Assembly (NCBI RefSeq): GCF_000313135.1
Contig: NW_004457466.1
Span: 432,717-496,716 of the forward strand
Direction: 5' to 3'
From: Acanthamoeba castellanii str. Neff
Taxonomy: Eukaryota > Discosea > Longamoebia > Acanthamoebidae
DNA: 64,000 nt
Positions 13,266-24,916 of the stretch are shown in pieces (position 1 is the stretch's first letter; the number at the start of each line of letters is the position of its first letter). The translations under genes were made by a program, and so were the position numbers. The notes beneath the pieces were generated by a model that made no database searches, was not told the DNA's origin, and saw only the letters and a list, made by a program, of their open reading frames with translations.

Positions 13266-13645
13266 GGCTTGATGTGTTGTAGTTTTTAAAACAGTGCGGT
13301 GTCATGTTGGTTGGCTTGCCCGCAATGCTTCCATTGGTAGCAAGGTTTTGCAGCATGCCCGATCCAGCTTATCCATGCAACCACCGCAAAAAGCACCCCC
13401 ACCAACCCACAAACGCCTGTCCGAAACCGCGGTGAAGTGCTCCGTGTTCGGTGGAAGCGGTACTCTTAAGGTGGCGTTGACCAGGCTCATTTCTCACCGC
13501 AACCAATCGCCGCGCGTGTGTGACCAGCACGTGTTCGCTAAACGGGAAATTGTTGCAACGCGCGCGAGGCGCCATTCGCCCTTGAAACTGGGTCGACGTA
13601 CACCCGGAGCTTGGCTGTAGGGCAGCAAAGGGCTAGCAACAAAAG
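13266..13645. other. Intergenic gap between the two RFX genes
   Basis: 380 bp holding the 3' end of RFX copy A and the promoter of copy B. I see no credible ORF, repeat or RNA gene. Confidence 0.5.
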
Positions 13646-16594
13646 ATGAGCAGCAGGGTGGAGAGCGACCCAGCAAGCTCCATGGAGGGCTGCAAGCGGT
13701 CCGCGCTGGTCCGTAAGGATGTCGCTGTGGCCCACGTCTCGACATGGTACCTTGTTGGCAACCTGAAAGATTCGAGTAGAAGAAAAGATGGAAAAATACG
13801 ATTCGGAAGATTAGCTGCAGTATTGATGGACGCGTTCAACACAGGCTCAGGAGTGTTCTGGTGGAAAAGGAGGGGCACTCCGTCCCGCGCCAGGATATCT
13901 TCGACGCCTACTTGCAGGAGTGCAAGGCCCACCAGCTCGAGACCACCAACCAGGCCGCCTTTGGCAAGCTCTTCAAGGTGACCTCTCCCCCCCGGATCCT
14001 TGCGCACAATGATGACACCTGCTCACGGCTTGCCCCTCTGCTCGTTGGCACGTGACGCACACGCGTGCAACAACACAACACGCGTCTTATGTGAACATGA
14101 TGTGCAGAGAGTGTTTCCATCGGCGGGCGCCAGGCGCTTGGGCCAGCGCCGACAGAACAAGATGCACTACCGCAACATCGAGTGGCGAGACAGGGTCGAC
14201 CCCGAGGAGCTCAGCGCCATCGAGGCGGCGCGCAGCAAGCGCGAGGAGCGATCGCGCCGGCTCGCCACCGCCCAGCAGGCCGAGCGGCTGGTCTGGGTCC
14301 GCGAAGATGGTACGCTCGGCCCTCGTCCCATCACACGATATGACCTGCCAGGGCTGGTGATGTTTTCTTTTCTGTCGACTGTGTTCCACCGGCTGACCGG
14401 TTCTTTATGTGAGATAGAGATCGAGATAACCAGCAAGAAGAGGCAACAGCAGCAACAGAGCTCGGGCCAACCGAGGCCGTCTTCGCTGCTGCCGTTGGCG
14501 TCGCCCGCTGGACAGTCGACGTCATCGTCGCCTTCTCTCCCTTCGTCAGCGTCGGCACGCATAGCGTCGACGACGACCATGATGTCGACACCAAGCGCGC
14601 CCGTATGGCTGGCCATGCTGTTGAACCCGGCGCCGCCCACGCCGCGGCTGACGTTCGACGGAGAAGGAGAGGCGAGACCCGCTCGGAACGGGGCCGCAGG
14701 TTCGGACCAGGACGAGGAAACGGGCGAGAGGCCGAACAGCAGCAGCACGTCGTCGGTAAGCGTAAAGCTCGAACGACGACACACGGATGAGGTGGAGGTG
14801 GAATTCGAGATACGTCAGGCCAGCGAGAGAAAGAGACGAAGAAACGAACGGCATCGCGAAAGCGAAGACGAAGAGGGGTTCACGGTGCTGTCGCGGGAAT
14901 GTGATTCGCGGCGAGTGCTGCGTAGCCCGGCCGACTACTATCGGATGGTCACGAGAGACGCGTGGGCTCCTGGTGCTCACATGACCCTTGTACAGGTGGC
15001 GGGAGAGTGCAGGTAAGTGAGTGCCACCACTTAACATTCATATTGTGCTGACGTCGCGCTCATCGTTGTAAATGTCGTGTCGTGTGTGTCGGTGCAGTGC
15101 GCTCTATCGGCGCGAGTTGTGGAATATTGCGCCGATCAACCCGCTGTGCCTCGAGGACACTTCTCTGAGCTGGCTGCTTACCACCACCGAGGGTAGCCAG
15201 GATGTCAGCGCGCACGCTCTCTCTTCCTACATCATGCTCACCCAATGTACGTACCACATCCCCCGCACTCACAGCACATTGCTGTCAACCAAGTACTTGC
15301 GCCTAACTGCCAACGATTCCCCAAGCGAGCTTCATCTGCGGCTACATCGACGCATCGAGGGAATTCTTCCACCGGGTACGGTCCTTCCACTACCAGCATC
15401 ACCATTTGCAGTTCCATCGCGCTCACCTTTGGCTTTTGGGCGTGTGCAGGCGTATCTGCAGCTGGAGGCGCTGTCTGTGGAACCGGACTATGACATCGCC
15501 GCGGCGTTGCTACCCCTCTCGTGGTGGTGCCGATTCTACTCCGCCAACGAAGCCGAGGGCCACCAGAAGGAGGTCTACTGCGTGACTGTGGGCGCCAAGA
15601 TATGCGAGTCCGTCGGGGCCATCAACGACGCCACCTACAGCGGGCTGATAAAGTACGCTGCCTTCAACACCCAACACCTGCGACACGGTCAATTTACATC
15701 ACTGTGAGCACAGCATGCAGGCCCTGCACGAGATGAAGAACATCACCAAATGGCTGGCAGAAACGAAGAAGAGGCCGCCCTTCCAGAAGGAATGGAAGAC
15801 CAGCAGAATACCACGGCAGTCCACGGGCGAGCTGCACCAGCGAATGTGTCACATCTATGGCATCCTCCTGCAGCAATTCAGCTTCTGCATGGGCCGTGCG
15901 TTTCCTCCTCTACCAGGCCTGGTCCTCGTCTTGGCGGGTCACGCTGACAGCGGGGCGTGGTGGGTGGGCCTTACGTGGGTCAGGCGAGGGCACGGCCGAG
16001 GAGCGCAAGGAAAGTGCGCGCATACTCGAGTGCGACCTGCTCCCACAGGCGCAGGATCTGTTGAGAGCCCTGCATCGCTACCGGCATAGCCAAGACGAGG
16101 CCCCGGCGATACAGACTCACCACCTGATCCGTGCCTACGTGCTGGGCATCCGCACGCTCATCTACGTGTGCCTCCAGTCGCCCAAACAAAACGATTCGGC
16201 CAAGTACGCAATCTCTCTTTCCCTTCAACACTTGGTTGGGTTGGCCAAGCTGACCGGCTGAATGCTGGTAATGTGCAGAGAGCTGGTGCTGCACCTGGTG
16301 AGCACGAACTCGCCAATCATGGTGATCGCCATGCACGAGCTATGCTCGAACAACTTCGTCATCTTCAAGAGCACCATCAACATCCTGGCCCGATGTCGCG
16401 AGGTCCGGCTCCTGCAGCTCTTTCGCGACAAGCTGGTGCCCTACGCCACGCAGTTCTACTGGGTGGGCACAATCCACGCCTTCGTCGTCGATGCCATCAT
16501 GTTCAACATCTCATCGTCGTCGTGGCCTTCAGCCTTCCCGCCTCACCCCGCCCCACCACCAACCACACTCCCTCCCGCCTATCCACAGCCATGA
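13646..16594 (+). CDS. RFX-family transcription factor, copy B (tandem paralogue)
   Basis: Tandem paralogue of the upstream gene, same strand. Exon 1 (13646-13746) again ends inside the first Trp codon of the winged helix. Exon 2 (13845-13977) is again exactly 133 nt, and exon 3 starts at 14108. The DNA-binding domain reads LRSVLVEKEGHSVPRQDIF, then ECKAHQLETTNQAAFGKLF and GARRLGQRRQNKMHYRNIEW. The C-terminal module is recognisably the same as in copy A (ELWNIAPINP, AALLPLSWWCRFYS, KICESVGAINDATY, HGILLQQFSFCM, MHELCSNNFVIFKS) but the Pro-rich acidic tail is missing. The protein ends in a short Ser/Pro-rich tail with its stop at 16594. The stretch 14312-14415 stays open but looks intron-like (GTACGC donor), so the central exon limits are uncertain. 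Confidence 0.88.
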
Positions 16595-16814
16595 AAGCCC
16601 AAACCCAAACAAAGAACGAAACGCGAACGAGTCTCGGCGTTGGGTGTTCTTCTTCGCTTTCCGTGATTACGTCGACACTTGGCGGCAAGAAGAGGCAGAA
16701 GAATTTCTCAGGCCATTTTTTCTGAGGGGGCAATAAACCCGACTTTTGCTCTTCTTCTTTCCAGATCGAATCGGTTAGAAATTGGAAGCCGTGCGGACAC
16801 AACAACTCGATATC

Positions 16815-16988
16815 ATGCAGCTGCAGGTTCTCATCTCGTTCTTCCTGATCGTCTTCGCTTCGTTCGTCTCGTCGGCGCATGCTTGGGACGCTGCTGGCGA
16901 CACCATCGCCCTCCTCATCGGTCTCTTCATCGCCTTCATTGGTACCTGCGCTTTCCTCGGCTGGTGGTCGAGGCGCGGCGAGCAGTAA
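16815..16988 (+). CDS. Small hydrophobic protein (57 aa), signal or double-spanning
   Basis: Single-exon ORF from ATG 16815 to stop 16988. Residues 1-23 resemble a signal peptide ending in Ala-His-Ala, and residues about 31-50 form a second hydrophobic segment (IALLIGLFIAFIGTCAFLG), followed by a basic WWSRRGEQ end. Either cleaved signal plus one membrane span, or a two-span hairpin. Codon use favours G/C third positions, supporting real coding. It lies in the same orientation as its neighbours, about 220 bp after RFX copy B. No family recognised. Confidence 0.6.
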   Translation: MQLQVLISFFLIVFASFVSSAHAWDAAGDTIALLIGLFIAFIGTCAFLGWWSRRGEQ

Positions 16989-17467
16989 GGAAAACGACTG
17001 CGGGAACGACGGCCAGAACAACATCGGAACGAAATGGAATCGAAAAAACGACCTCTCTGGCGCACTCCATTTTCGGGTCAAGTTTAAAGTAGAGGAGCGA
17101 ACGAACGACGAGGGGTGCGTGAACGATTGCGGTATAATTAGCTGAATAAATGTTATCATCAACGCATTAGGAAGCGTTAACCACCTGGCCTAATGTTGTT
17201 GATGGAGGCAGCAAGAACATCGTGGCTTCGTCTGGACTCGAACTGAGGCAGCCACTAAATTATTCTAGGAACGCACACGAGAAGACGCCAAGATCTTCGC
17301 GCAACGTTCAAACTGGTTTTGGCGCTACGTGATAATTGAGGCGAGACGCTGGAGTGGATTTAAGAGTAGAGGAGCCAGAAGCGAGCGGGGACACTGCTTG
17401 ATCCCGATCAAACGAGGATAATTGCATTGCTCGCGATATCGCGTAGAATTAATTGTAAAAATTGAAG
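16989..17467. other. Intergenic gap upstream of NSE4
   Basis: 479 bp with lower GC than the flanking exons, probably the 3' UTR of the small gene plus the NSE4 promoter. Positions 17225-17245 resemble an inverted T-arm of a tRNA, but no cloverleaf folds around it. Nothing else supportable. Confidence 0.45.
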
Positions 17468-19236
17468 ATGATGCAACAGGAGAAGATGAAGGAGAAGAGG
17501 GCAACAACCAAACGGACGCGCACCAAAGACAAGACTGGGGAGGAAGAGAAGAATGAGGCAACAATCCGCTTCTTGCGCGAACGAACAAAATTGCGAACGG
17601 AGTACAGAGGCCTCATCAATGAAGTGGGCGGTACGTTACTGCAGCTCAATCTCTCCATCTCGCGTCGTCGAAATTAACGATATGCGTTCTAGAATCAAGG
17701 GAGGAGATGATCCAGCCCGGCTCTGCGGCGCTACGGGACGCCATTGGCAGAGGCGATGAGCTCTTCGAGCAAGGTACCGCCTGCGCATTTAATAACAATT
17801 TTAAAATAATTAATTTTATTATTGGCGCCAGTGTCGAACCCGCGTGAGGCTGCACTCGACTCGGAGTTCCTCGCTATCTGCTCGCAGTTCGCGGCAGAGC
17901 AGGCCAACCGACTGAGCACACAGATGAGGACCTACGACGTACCCTCCTACATTCACCGGCTGGGCCTCTTCCTGCGCGGCAAGCTCACGATAAACGATGC
18001 CGGATTGGCAGAAGGCCCTGACGAAGACGAGACGGCTCTCAGGCGCAATCGGGAGAGGCGACGCGGAGACGAAGAAAACGGAGAAGCTGAAGAGGGCGAG
18101 GAGGATATCGACGACGACGCTCAGCTGCTACGCTGGCCTGAGCTGGGAGCGTTGGTGGCCGGCTTCGCTCAATCCACTCCTTCTCTCGACTGTTTGTACG
18201 TGTGTCGCTCTTCGCTCCTTTTGACAGTTGCCATATGTCGCTCACGTTCGCGATGTTCCTTCAGGGCTGGAGCGATGGTAGCCACACCGAAGGAAAAGAA
18301 GGTGAGGGCACAGCGAGCCAAGAAGGAGAAGCCGGGAGAGAAAGTCGAACCAGAGTCTGTACGTTCTGCTTCCCTCTTAGGCAGGTAAACCACGATCGAT
18401 TGCTCACCGGGCGTGGTGTGCCATGTGTGCAATCACAGATCACGGACACCAAGGCGCTGGAGATGGAGGGTCAAACAGCCAAGCGGGTGGCCATAGCCAA
18501 GAAGAAGCTCGAACAGGCAAAGGTGAAGAATTTCTTCGAGTACATCGTTGACCCTGAGTCGTACTCACAGACGGTGGAGAATCTCTTTCATCTCTCCTTC
18601 TTGGTTCGCAACGGAATGTACGCAACCGGTCCCATATCCTTGTGTGCGTACTCTGTGCTCTCCAGGCCAAGTCTAAACGCTCGTTCGCTCTCATTGATCC
18701 TTTAGGGCCGCGGTGGATCTTGATGAAGCCGGGCAGCCTGCCTTGGAGCCAAAGAGTCCACCAGATGACGACGACTACGCGCAGGGATTGGAGAAGAAGC
18801 AGTGCGTTGTGCGGCTAGACTATGACATGTATCAGGTAAGCCTCCCTCCACCTTGAAGAGCTGCGAATGACGTCTTGTGCTCATCATTTATCTCTTATCT
18901 CTTGCTCGGTCGTGCGTCCAGAATCTGATCAAGGCCTACGACATTCAGCGCAGCTTCTTGCCACATCGAACAAAGAGCTACTCGCAGAGCGCCACACAGA
19001 GCTCTCAGCGCGATGGCGCGTCATCAAGGAGCGGTAAGAGGAAGGGGCGGCGGGGGTCAGACGAAGACGACGAAGAGGAAGAGGAAGAAGAGGAAGTGCG
19101 CAGGCCGCCAGCGAAGCATTCATCAACCGCGGCATCGAAAAGGGGCAAAGGCAAGCAGAAGGTCACATCGGAAGAGGAGGACGACGAAGAAGAGGAAGAG
19201 GAGCCCACACGCCACGCGCCAAAGAGGCGAAGGTGA
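17468..19236 (+). CDS. NSE4: NSE4 kleisin subunit of the SMC5/6 complex
   Basis: Kleisin that bridges the heads of SMC5 and SMC6 in DNA repair and chromosome segregation. Start at 17468 (a second ATG follows at 17471). The N-terminal kleisin helix region reads LRTEYRGLINEVG, then SREEMIQPGSAALRDAI and NPREAALDSEFLAICSQFA, matching the Nse4 N-terminal domain. The C-terminal winged-helix signature FFEYIVDPESYSQTVENLFH and LSFLVRNGM (about 18530-18620) is the most conserved block of NSMCE4. The tail has repeated Asp/Glu runs (19064-19098, 19171-19203) and basic patches, ending HAPKRRR at stop 19236. Seven or so exons. The acidic tail is longer than in animal homologues. Confidence 0.92.
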
Positions 19237-19503
19237 GCCGACGCTCGCTTCAACCGCCGTGGTGTACTCCTTCTTGGCACCTGCCTCCCTCGGCCATAAA
19301 GTGACTGGGACTGCGGCGATTCGTGTAGAGCAAACACACGGCTTGGCGGCCAATTGGGGGTGGTCACTCTATCTCGTGTGCCTTGTGTGTTCCCGGCTTG
19401 TGCCTTTTCGGGCTTGGTTGGCCAGTGTCACCCTTCGTGTCTGCCTCTTCTCGTTCTCTGGAAACGAGCAGTTGATTCATATTCACTTCCACCTTCCCAC
19501 ACC

Positions 19504-19779
19504 ATGAGCGCCGCCGGTACGTTCGCTTCCCTCGACTGTTCAGTGCCCGCGCCTCAGCTGTGGGCTGTGGTGACTCACAGAAACCCTGGTTTTCTCCAAC
19601 GCCACACAGTCGACTGCTTTTTGCTGATCCTGGCCATCTTCATCCCGCCCGCTGCGGTGTTCCTCAAGCGCGGCTGCGACGTTCATCTGTTGCTCAACTT
19701 CTTGTTGTGGATATTTACTATCATCTTCGGTATCATCCACGCCTGGTGGGTCGTCCTCACAACCAAGGGCACTGTGTAA
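19504..19779 (+). CDS. PMP3: PMP3/UPF0057 small proteolipid
   Basis: 60-residue two-span plasma-membrane proteolipid of the PMP3/RCI2 family, linked in yeast and plants to membrane potential and salt or cold tolerance. Exon 1 is 19504-19516 and exon 2 is 19610-19779, with the junction completing a Val codon. Signature FIPPAAVFLKRGC is followed by LNFLLWIFTIIFGIIHAWW. The length is typical. An intron after four codons is the only unusual point. Confidence 0.95.
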   Translation: MSAAGTFASLDCSVPAPQLWAVVTHRNPGFLQRHTVDCFLLILAIFIPPAAVFLKRGCDVHLLLNFLLWIFTIIFGIIHAWWVVLTTKGTV

Positions 19780-20445
19780 TCACATTCATCTACGATGAAA
19801 TTAAATTCGCACTGCACACCAAAAATTAAATTGTTGATTCTTCAGAAATATTTGTCACACTTTGGCTCCCAGCATTCACACTCCTTTGGTGGTGGTGTGC
19901 ACACTGTCTGCTGGTTGAAGGTCACCACCTCTCTTTTGTTGACAAATCAATCACCCAAGAACCAAGTGTTCATGAAAAAGGGTCAGTGACCCTTTTTGCT
20001 TAGCACAAAAATCAAGTATCTGTACAAAAAAGGCCACCATTTGGCTGTTTTTCATGAGGTTACAGACTCCTCCATGCACAATCCCATTCTGTGTGCCTGT
20101 TGCAATCCCTCCAATTAGATTGTGAACCAACCTCTGTCCAGATCTGTCAAGCAGAAACAACACACCAAGCTTGGGTGGTGGTCAGAGAGGGAGGAGTAAC
20201 AGGCTTGCATGTAAACAGCAGGCATAGCACTCAGGGCAGGAACAAACCAGGGCAGAGAAGAAGTAAAGCAGCTCTTATCTCTTCAGGTGAAACAACCTAT
20301 GGACACCTAGGGTCCAATGTCGACTAACCATTTCCTTTTTATTTCTTGATCTTTGTATTTGTTCTCCCTTTTTTCTACGGGCCTTTCTCGGGTTTGCGGC
20401 CGTAACGGAATCGTCATCTTTCATCTTCATCCGGCATTAAACACA
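19780..20445. other. Compositionally atypical intergenic region
   Basis: 666 bp between PMP3 and the FKBP gene. From about 19850 to 20330 the base composition is lower in GC and lacks the CA/GT microsatellite style of local introns. It contains a perfect 23-bp palindrome and a second pair of inverted 10-mers. A 70-codon open frame on the minus strand (19951-20163) has no recognisable family. The last ~120 bp are T-rich and probably the FKBP promoter. It might be a mobile-element remnant, a non-coding RNA or simply UTR. Confidence 0.4.
19975..19997. repeat. Perfect 23-bp palindrome (11-bp arms, 1-nt spacer)
   Basis: Left arm AAAAAGGGTCA, a single G, then TGACCCTTTTT. A second inverted pair flanks it: TCATGAAAAA at 19970-19979 and TTTTTCATGA at 20048-20057. 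It could be a dimeric factor site (the GGTCA half-site resembles nuclear-receptor elements, but those receptors are not expected here), a cruciform, or an element end. Confidence 0.7.
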
Positions 20446-21660
20446 ATGGAGGCACTGTCGAAGGCTGTGGACACCCTCTCCGCTCAGTTGCAGGAGAAGG
20501 ACACCCTTCTGCGCAGCCTGCAGAGCCAACTGGCCGCCAAGGAGGGTTACATCTCCCAGCTCCACCAGGTCATCGTCTCGACCGGCGGTAAGGCGCCCGC
20601 CGCTCCCGCTGCTTCGCCTGCCGCCACCGATGCGGCTCCCGCCCTCTCGAAGAACCAGCTGAAGAAGCAGAAAAGGCAGCAGAAGCAGGAGGAGACCCCC
20701 GCTACGCCGGTTACGCCGCTCAAGGAGCAGCCCGCTCCCGCCAAGGAGGCCGTCCCTGCCACCACCCCCACCACGCCCGAGAGCGCCAAGAACAAGAGGA
20801 AGCGCGAGGCCACCAAGGGTACTGCTTCAATCCCTCATTCTTCTCATCTCCGTTTTTGTGATGAAATTATATAAATTGGAGATTGCAAATCTAATACAAA
20901 ATTTGTGAACGTCATTTTGTTGGTTGCAGGTGCTGAGGCGAAGTCCACCCCGACCACGCCCACCAAGGAGTCTGCTGCCTCTCCTGCCAAGAAGAAGGAG
21001 ACGCCCAAGAAGGAGGCTGTGACCAAGAAGGCCGAGACTCCGGCCAAGTCGCCTGCCAAGTACGCATTCCCTGCCACGGTGTGGCGTGACGCAACATACT
21101 CACCACCCACCGCGATCGGGTTCAACAGGGACAGCAAAAACGTGAAGGTGCTTAAGGGTGGTCTCAAGCTGGAGGACACCAAGCTGGGTGCCGGCAAGGT
21201 CGCCACTCTGGGCAAGCGGGTACTTGCACCTCTTCTGCGCGCCGCCTTGCCGCAATAGTAACAACCCGATCCCTGACGTCTCCTTGTGTCTATCCTCTAG
21301 GTCAGCGTGCTGTACAAGGGATTCCTCACGAACGGCAAGTCGTTTGACTCCTCCCTCAACAAGCCCTTTACCTTCCGTCTCGGCGTGGGTGAGGTGATCA
21401 AGGGTTGGGACGCCGGTGTCGCCGGCATGAAGGTGGGCGGCCGGAGGAAGCTTGTCATCCCCCCTGCTCTGGGTACGTCACATCGTCATCATCACCTTTT
21501 CCTCTGTGATCTTTCACACCAACAGAAATGGCCTCTTTTGCCTTGTTGACTAACGGTCATGGTCACCTTCACTACAACAGGTTACGGTAGGCAGTCGATG
21601 CCCGGCATTCCCGGCAACAGCACCCTCCTCTTCGAGGTCGAGCTCGTCGATGTCAAATGA
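20446..21660 (+). CDS. Nuclear-type FKBP peptidyl-prolyl isomerase
   Basis: N-terminal coiled coil ([19 protein letters not shown], residues about 1-45), a middle rich in Ala/Pro/Lys/Thr with KKQKRQQKQ and KNKRKRE basic clusters (likely nuclear or nucleolar signals), then a C-terminal FKBP domain starting near [20 protein letters not shown] signatures are intact: [37 protein letters not shown] and [13 protein letters not shown], ending [12 protein letters not shown]. The layout resembles FKBP46/FKBP39 and yeast Fpr3/Fpr4, which act on chromatin and ribosome biogenesis. Five exons. An internal Ala/Lys/Thr-Pro low-complexity stretch replaces the nucleoplasmin-like domain of insect FKBP39. Confidence 0.9.
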
Positions 21661-21800
21661 GCGAAGAGGCACAACCGCAAGCACAAACCATTAAAATAAA
21701 ATAAAATCAAAAAACGAAAACGAAAAAGAAACCCGCGCCTTTTTTACATTCCGATCATATATTTAGGGTTTATTTCTTTCATAAAGAGCTGTGGCGGAGG

Positions 21801-24780
21801 ATGGACGACGTGAAGGGCTTCTTTCGCTTCATTATCAACTCGCCCAAGTATTCGGGGCAGGACCTGAAGGACTACTGGGTGAACGAGGGTCCCAAGGCCA
21901 TTTTCGTGGTCGGCTGGCTGCTCATCAACGCGGGGCTCATGGTCGAAAGAGCGGTACACTATGCCAACCTCAGTCCAGGCCCCTATGACGTTTTTGGAGG
22001 CGCCCTCATCGGTACGCCATGCCCTTGCCACCACTCTTATTTATTTTATTTTGTTTTGTTTTCCCCTTTTAATCGAATCATTGCCAGTTCGACGAAGATG
22101 AACTGCCCCAGTGCCCTTTTTCTAAACGTTGTGTTGTGGGCGTGCTGCAGCGGCGAGAGCGAGCGCGGTGGCTATCAAGTTCAACATGGGGCTCCTCCTC
22201 ATTCCGGTGCTCCGTAACTTTCTCTCCTATCTCCGGTACACTCACACTCGCCAAGCTCGTTCTCGCTGGTCCATTTGCACGTGCGGTCGTGTGGTGCGTG
22301 TGCGGTGTGTGCGGTGTGCGGTCGTGCCATATTCCAAACACGACGATTGACGCCTCTACTTTTGGGCGAATGTGCAGGGGTACGGTGGTGGGCACCTATC
22401 TGCCCATCGACAAGTCCATCGTTTTCCACAGGCGAATCGCTTGGGTACCAACTGCACAGCCCGGCCCCTCTTTCGAAAGGCCTCTGAACACCATCAATCG
22501 CTTACCACCTCAACGCCCCGACCACATTCTATCTGTGCTGCTACGTGTCACATGCAGATGATCGCATTCTTGACGATCGTTCACGCCACAGCCCACTACG
22601 TCAACTACAACACCACCGAGAACTACCCCAACATCATCGAGTACAAGGACCGGTACGCTTTACCGTGGCGCCACCACCTCGTTGGTGTGCGACTTTCTTT
22701 CTTCTTCGTCTCACATTTCACATCTTTCCGCATTCATCGCAAGGACGGGGTTCAAGGGCAATTCCCTGCCCACCACTTGGGAGTCGGCATGGACCACACT
22801 GGCCGGCACCACTGGTACGACGGCACACGCTCGGACCGCACACGCAGCTTTGTCAGCTTTGTCAGCGTTGTGCTCAATGGAGAGGGTGGTGGTGGCTGGG
22901 CCGTTGCAGGACACCTGGCGGTGTTGGTGATGATCCTGATCTACACGAGTGCCATGGAGAGCGTGCGTCGACCCTATTTCGAGGCCTTCTGGTTCACCCA
23001 CCACCTGTTCGTCATCTGGTTCGGACTGCTCGTCGCCCACGGCGCCATGTCCAACCTCGAGACCACCACCGTTTGGGCCTGGATTGCCGGTACACGCCGC
23101 ACAAGACGCACAAGACGCACGGTACATACTCGATTTTACGCGTTCGTTAACTCTGTGTTGGTGTATGCAGGTCCACTGCTGGTCTACCTGATCGAGCGCC
23201 TGGTTCGTCTGGTGCGCGGCAACCAGAACACCATCCTCCAAAAGCTCGTGGGCCATCCCTCGCGCGTACTCGGTACGCACACTCCGTCTCTCACTCATCG
23301 CACACACGGGCGCACCATCACATTCCCCCCGCCCCTCCTCTCTACGCGTGACCGCTATCACGTTGACGATTGTTCCTGGAAATGATTCAGAGCTGAGGAT
23401 GAAGAAGTCGAGCTTCAAGTTCGAGGCGGCGCAGTATCTCTTCCTCAACTGTCCCTACATCTCCCGCAACGAGTGGCACCCGTTCACGATCTCCTCCGCG
23501 CCCGGTACACTTCACGCGTTCGACCTTAGGCCTTCCTCGGCCGAGGACATTCTTCTCATTCCTTGCGATGCCCCTCCACATCGTGATGACTTGATCAGAG
23601 GAGGACTTCGTGTCGGTGCACATCCGCGTGGTGGGCGACTGGACCGGCAAGATGGAGAAGCTCTTCAATCCCGAGCGCAACCTGGGCGTCGGTGCGATTT
23701 CTCATCATCGTCATCGTCATCTTCTTCTGGTTTCGCCCAGGTGCTCATGCTCACGTGTGTGTGCGGTGTGCGCGGTGTGTAGTGGCGGAAAATGTGCTCA
23801 CGGCACCCAACGGAATGCCCATTCTTCGCATCGACGGCCCCTTCGGTACGGCCTCCACCGACATCTTCAAGTTCGAGACCGTCATGCTCATCGGCGCCGG
23901 CATCGGTACATTCCTTCCCCCCTCTCACTCCCCTCTTTACATGAAGAAGACTACTCACGTGCTCACATGCGTGTCGCTGTGCGCATCGAAAAGGCGTGAC
24001 TCCGTTTGCCTCGATTTTGAAGACCATTCGCTTCCGCCTCGAAGCCGCGCTGCAGGACGGTGGTGTTGGGTCCAGGTACTCACTCAGTCGCCCAAACACC
24101 TCCACCTGCAGCTCCTAACTAACACGTGCGGTGGTGCGTGTGCGCGTGTGTGCGTGTGTGCGTGTGTGTTCGGGCGCAGTGACGGTCGGCTTCGTTCGGC
24201 GGCGCCGATTTCGGTGACCAAGGTGTACTTCTACCACATCGTGCGGGAGAAGAACGCGTTTGAGTGGTTCTTCGAGGTGCTGGTCGCGCTGGAGAACGAC
24301 AACGTCAACAACTTCCTCGAAATCCACACCTATCTCACCTCCGTCAAGAGCCTCGACGAGGCCCGCCGTCTTGTTGGCGAAGACGGTACGCACTCACATG
24401 TCATGCGTGTGCGTGCGGTGCGTGCAGTTTAGGTTGCTGACTCAACGCGTTGTGTGTTCAGACGCCGCTGTGTTTGGCGACAGGGACCCCGTGACAGGCC
24501 TCCGCACTCCGGCGCACTACGGCCGGCCCAACTTCGACGAGATCTTCAGGACCGTCGCCGACCTGCACCCCGAGGAACACGTCGGCGTCTTCTTCTGTGG
24601 CCCGCACTCGTACGCGCGTCCCCGCCTTCGCTTTCCTGCCGTCCCCGCCTTCTTGACGTGCGTGCTTGACATGCCATGCCATGTCGTTCCAACAGGCTCT
24701 CCAAGCAGCTCTACGGCTTTGCGCGAAGGCAGTCGCGGGCGACCACCACCAAGTTCCACTACCACAAGGAGAACTTCTAA
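21801..24780 (+). CDS. NADPH oxidase (NOX2-like core)
   Basis: Membrane flavocytochrome that moves electrons from NADPH across the membrane to oxygen, producing superoxide. Start 21801. Ferric-reductase membrane region with haem-ligating His pairs in FLTIVHATAHYVNYN (about 22565) and FWFTHHLFVIWFGLLVAHG (about 22990). FAD site NEWHPFTISSAP (about 23470). NADPH site segments LRIDGPFGTAS, LIGAGIGVTPFAS (split by an intron at about 23905) and VGVFFCGPHSLS. The C-terminus FHYHKENF matches the NOX2 group. No EF-hands precede the core, so this is not a NOX5/DUOX type. About fourteen exons. In amoebae such enzymes serve signalling or development (family knowledge). The window shows no cytosolic partner genes. 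Confidence 0.95.
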
Positions 24781-24916
24781 AACTGGCCTCTCTACGCCTG
24801 GTCCGGACCAGTCACCATCCACCATCTTTTTTCCTCGTCTTTGTGTAGATTATGTTTTCTTCTTCTGTTTCTTTATAAAAACCAATGCACAGTGTCCAGC
24901 AGTTGCCTTGGGTACT

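Noticed and set aside
17222..17245. tRNA-like T-arm (GGACTCGAACTGAGG, minus strand)
   Set aside because: The five-base stems around the loop do not pair, and no D-arm, anticodon arm or acceptor stem fits nearby.
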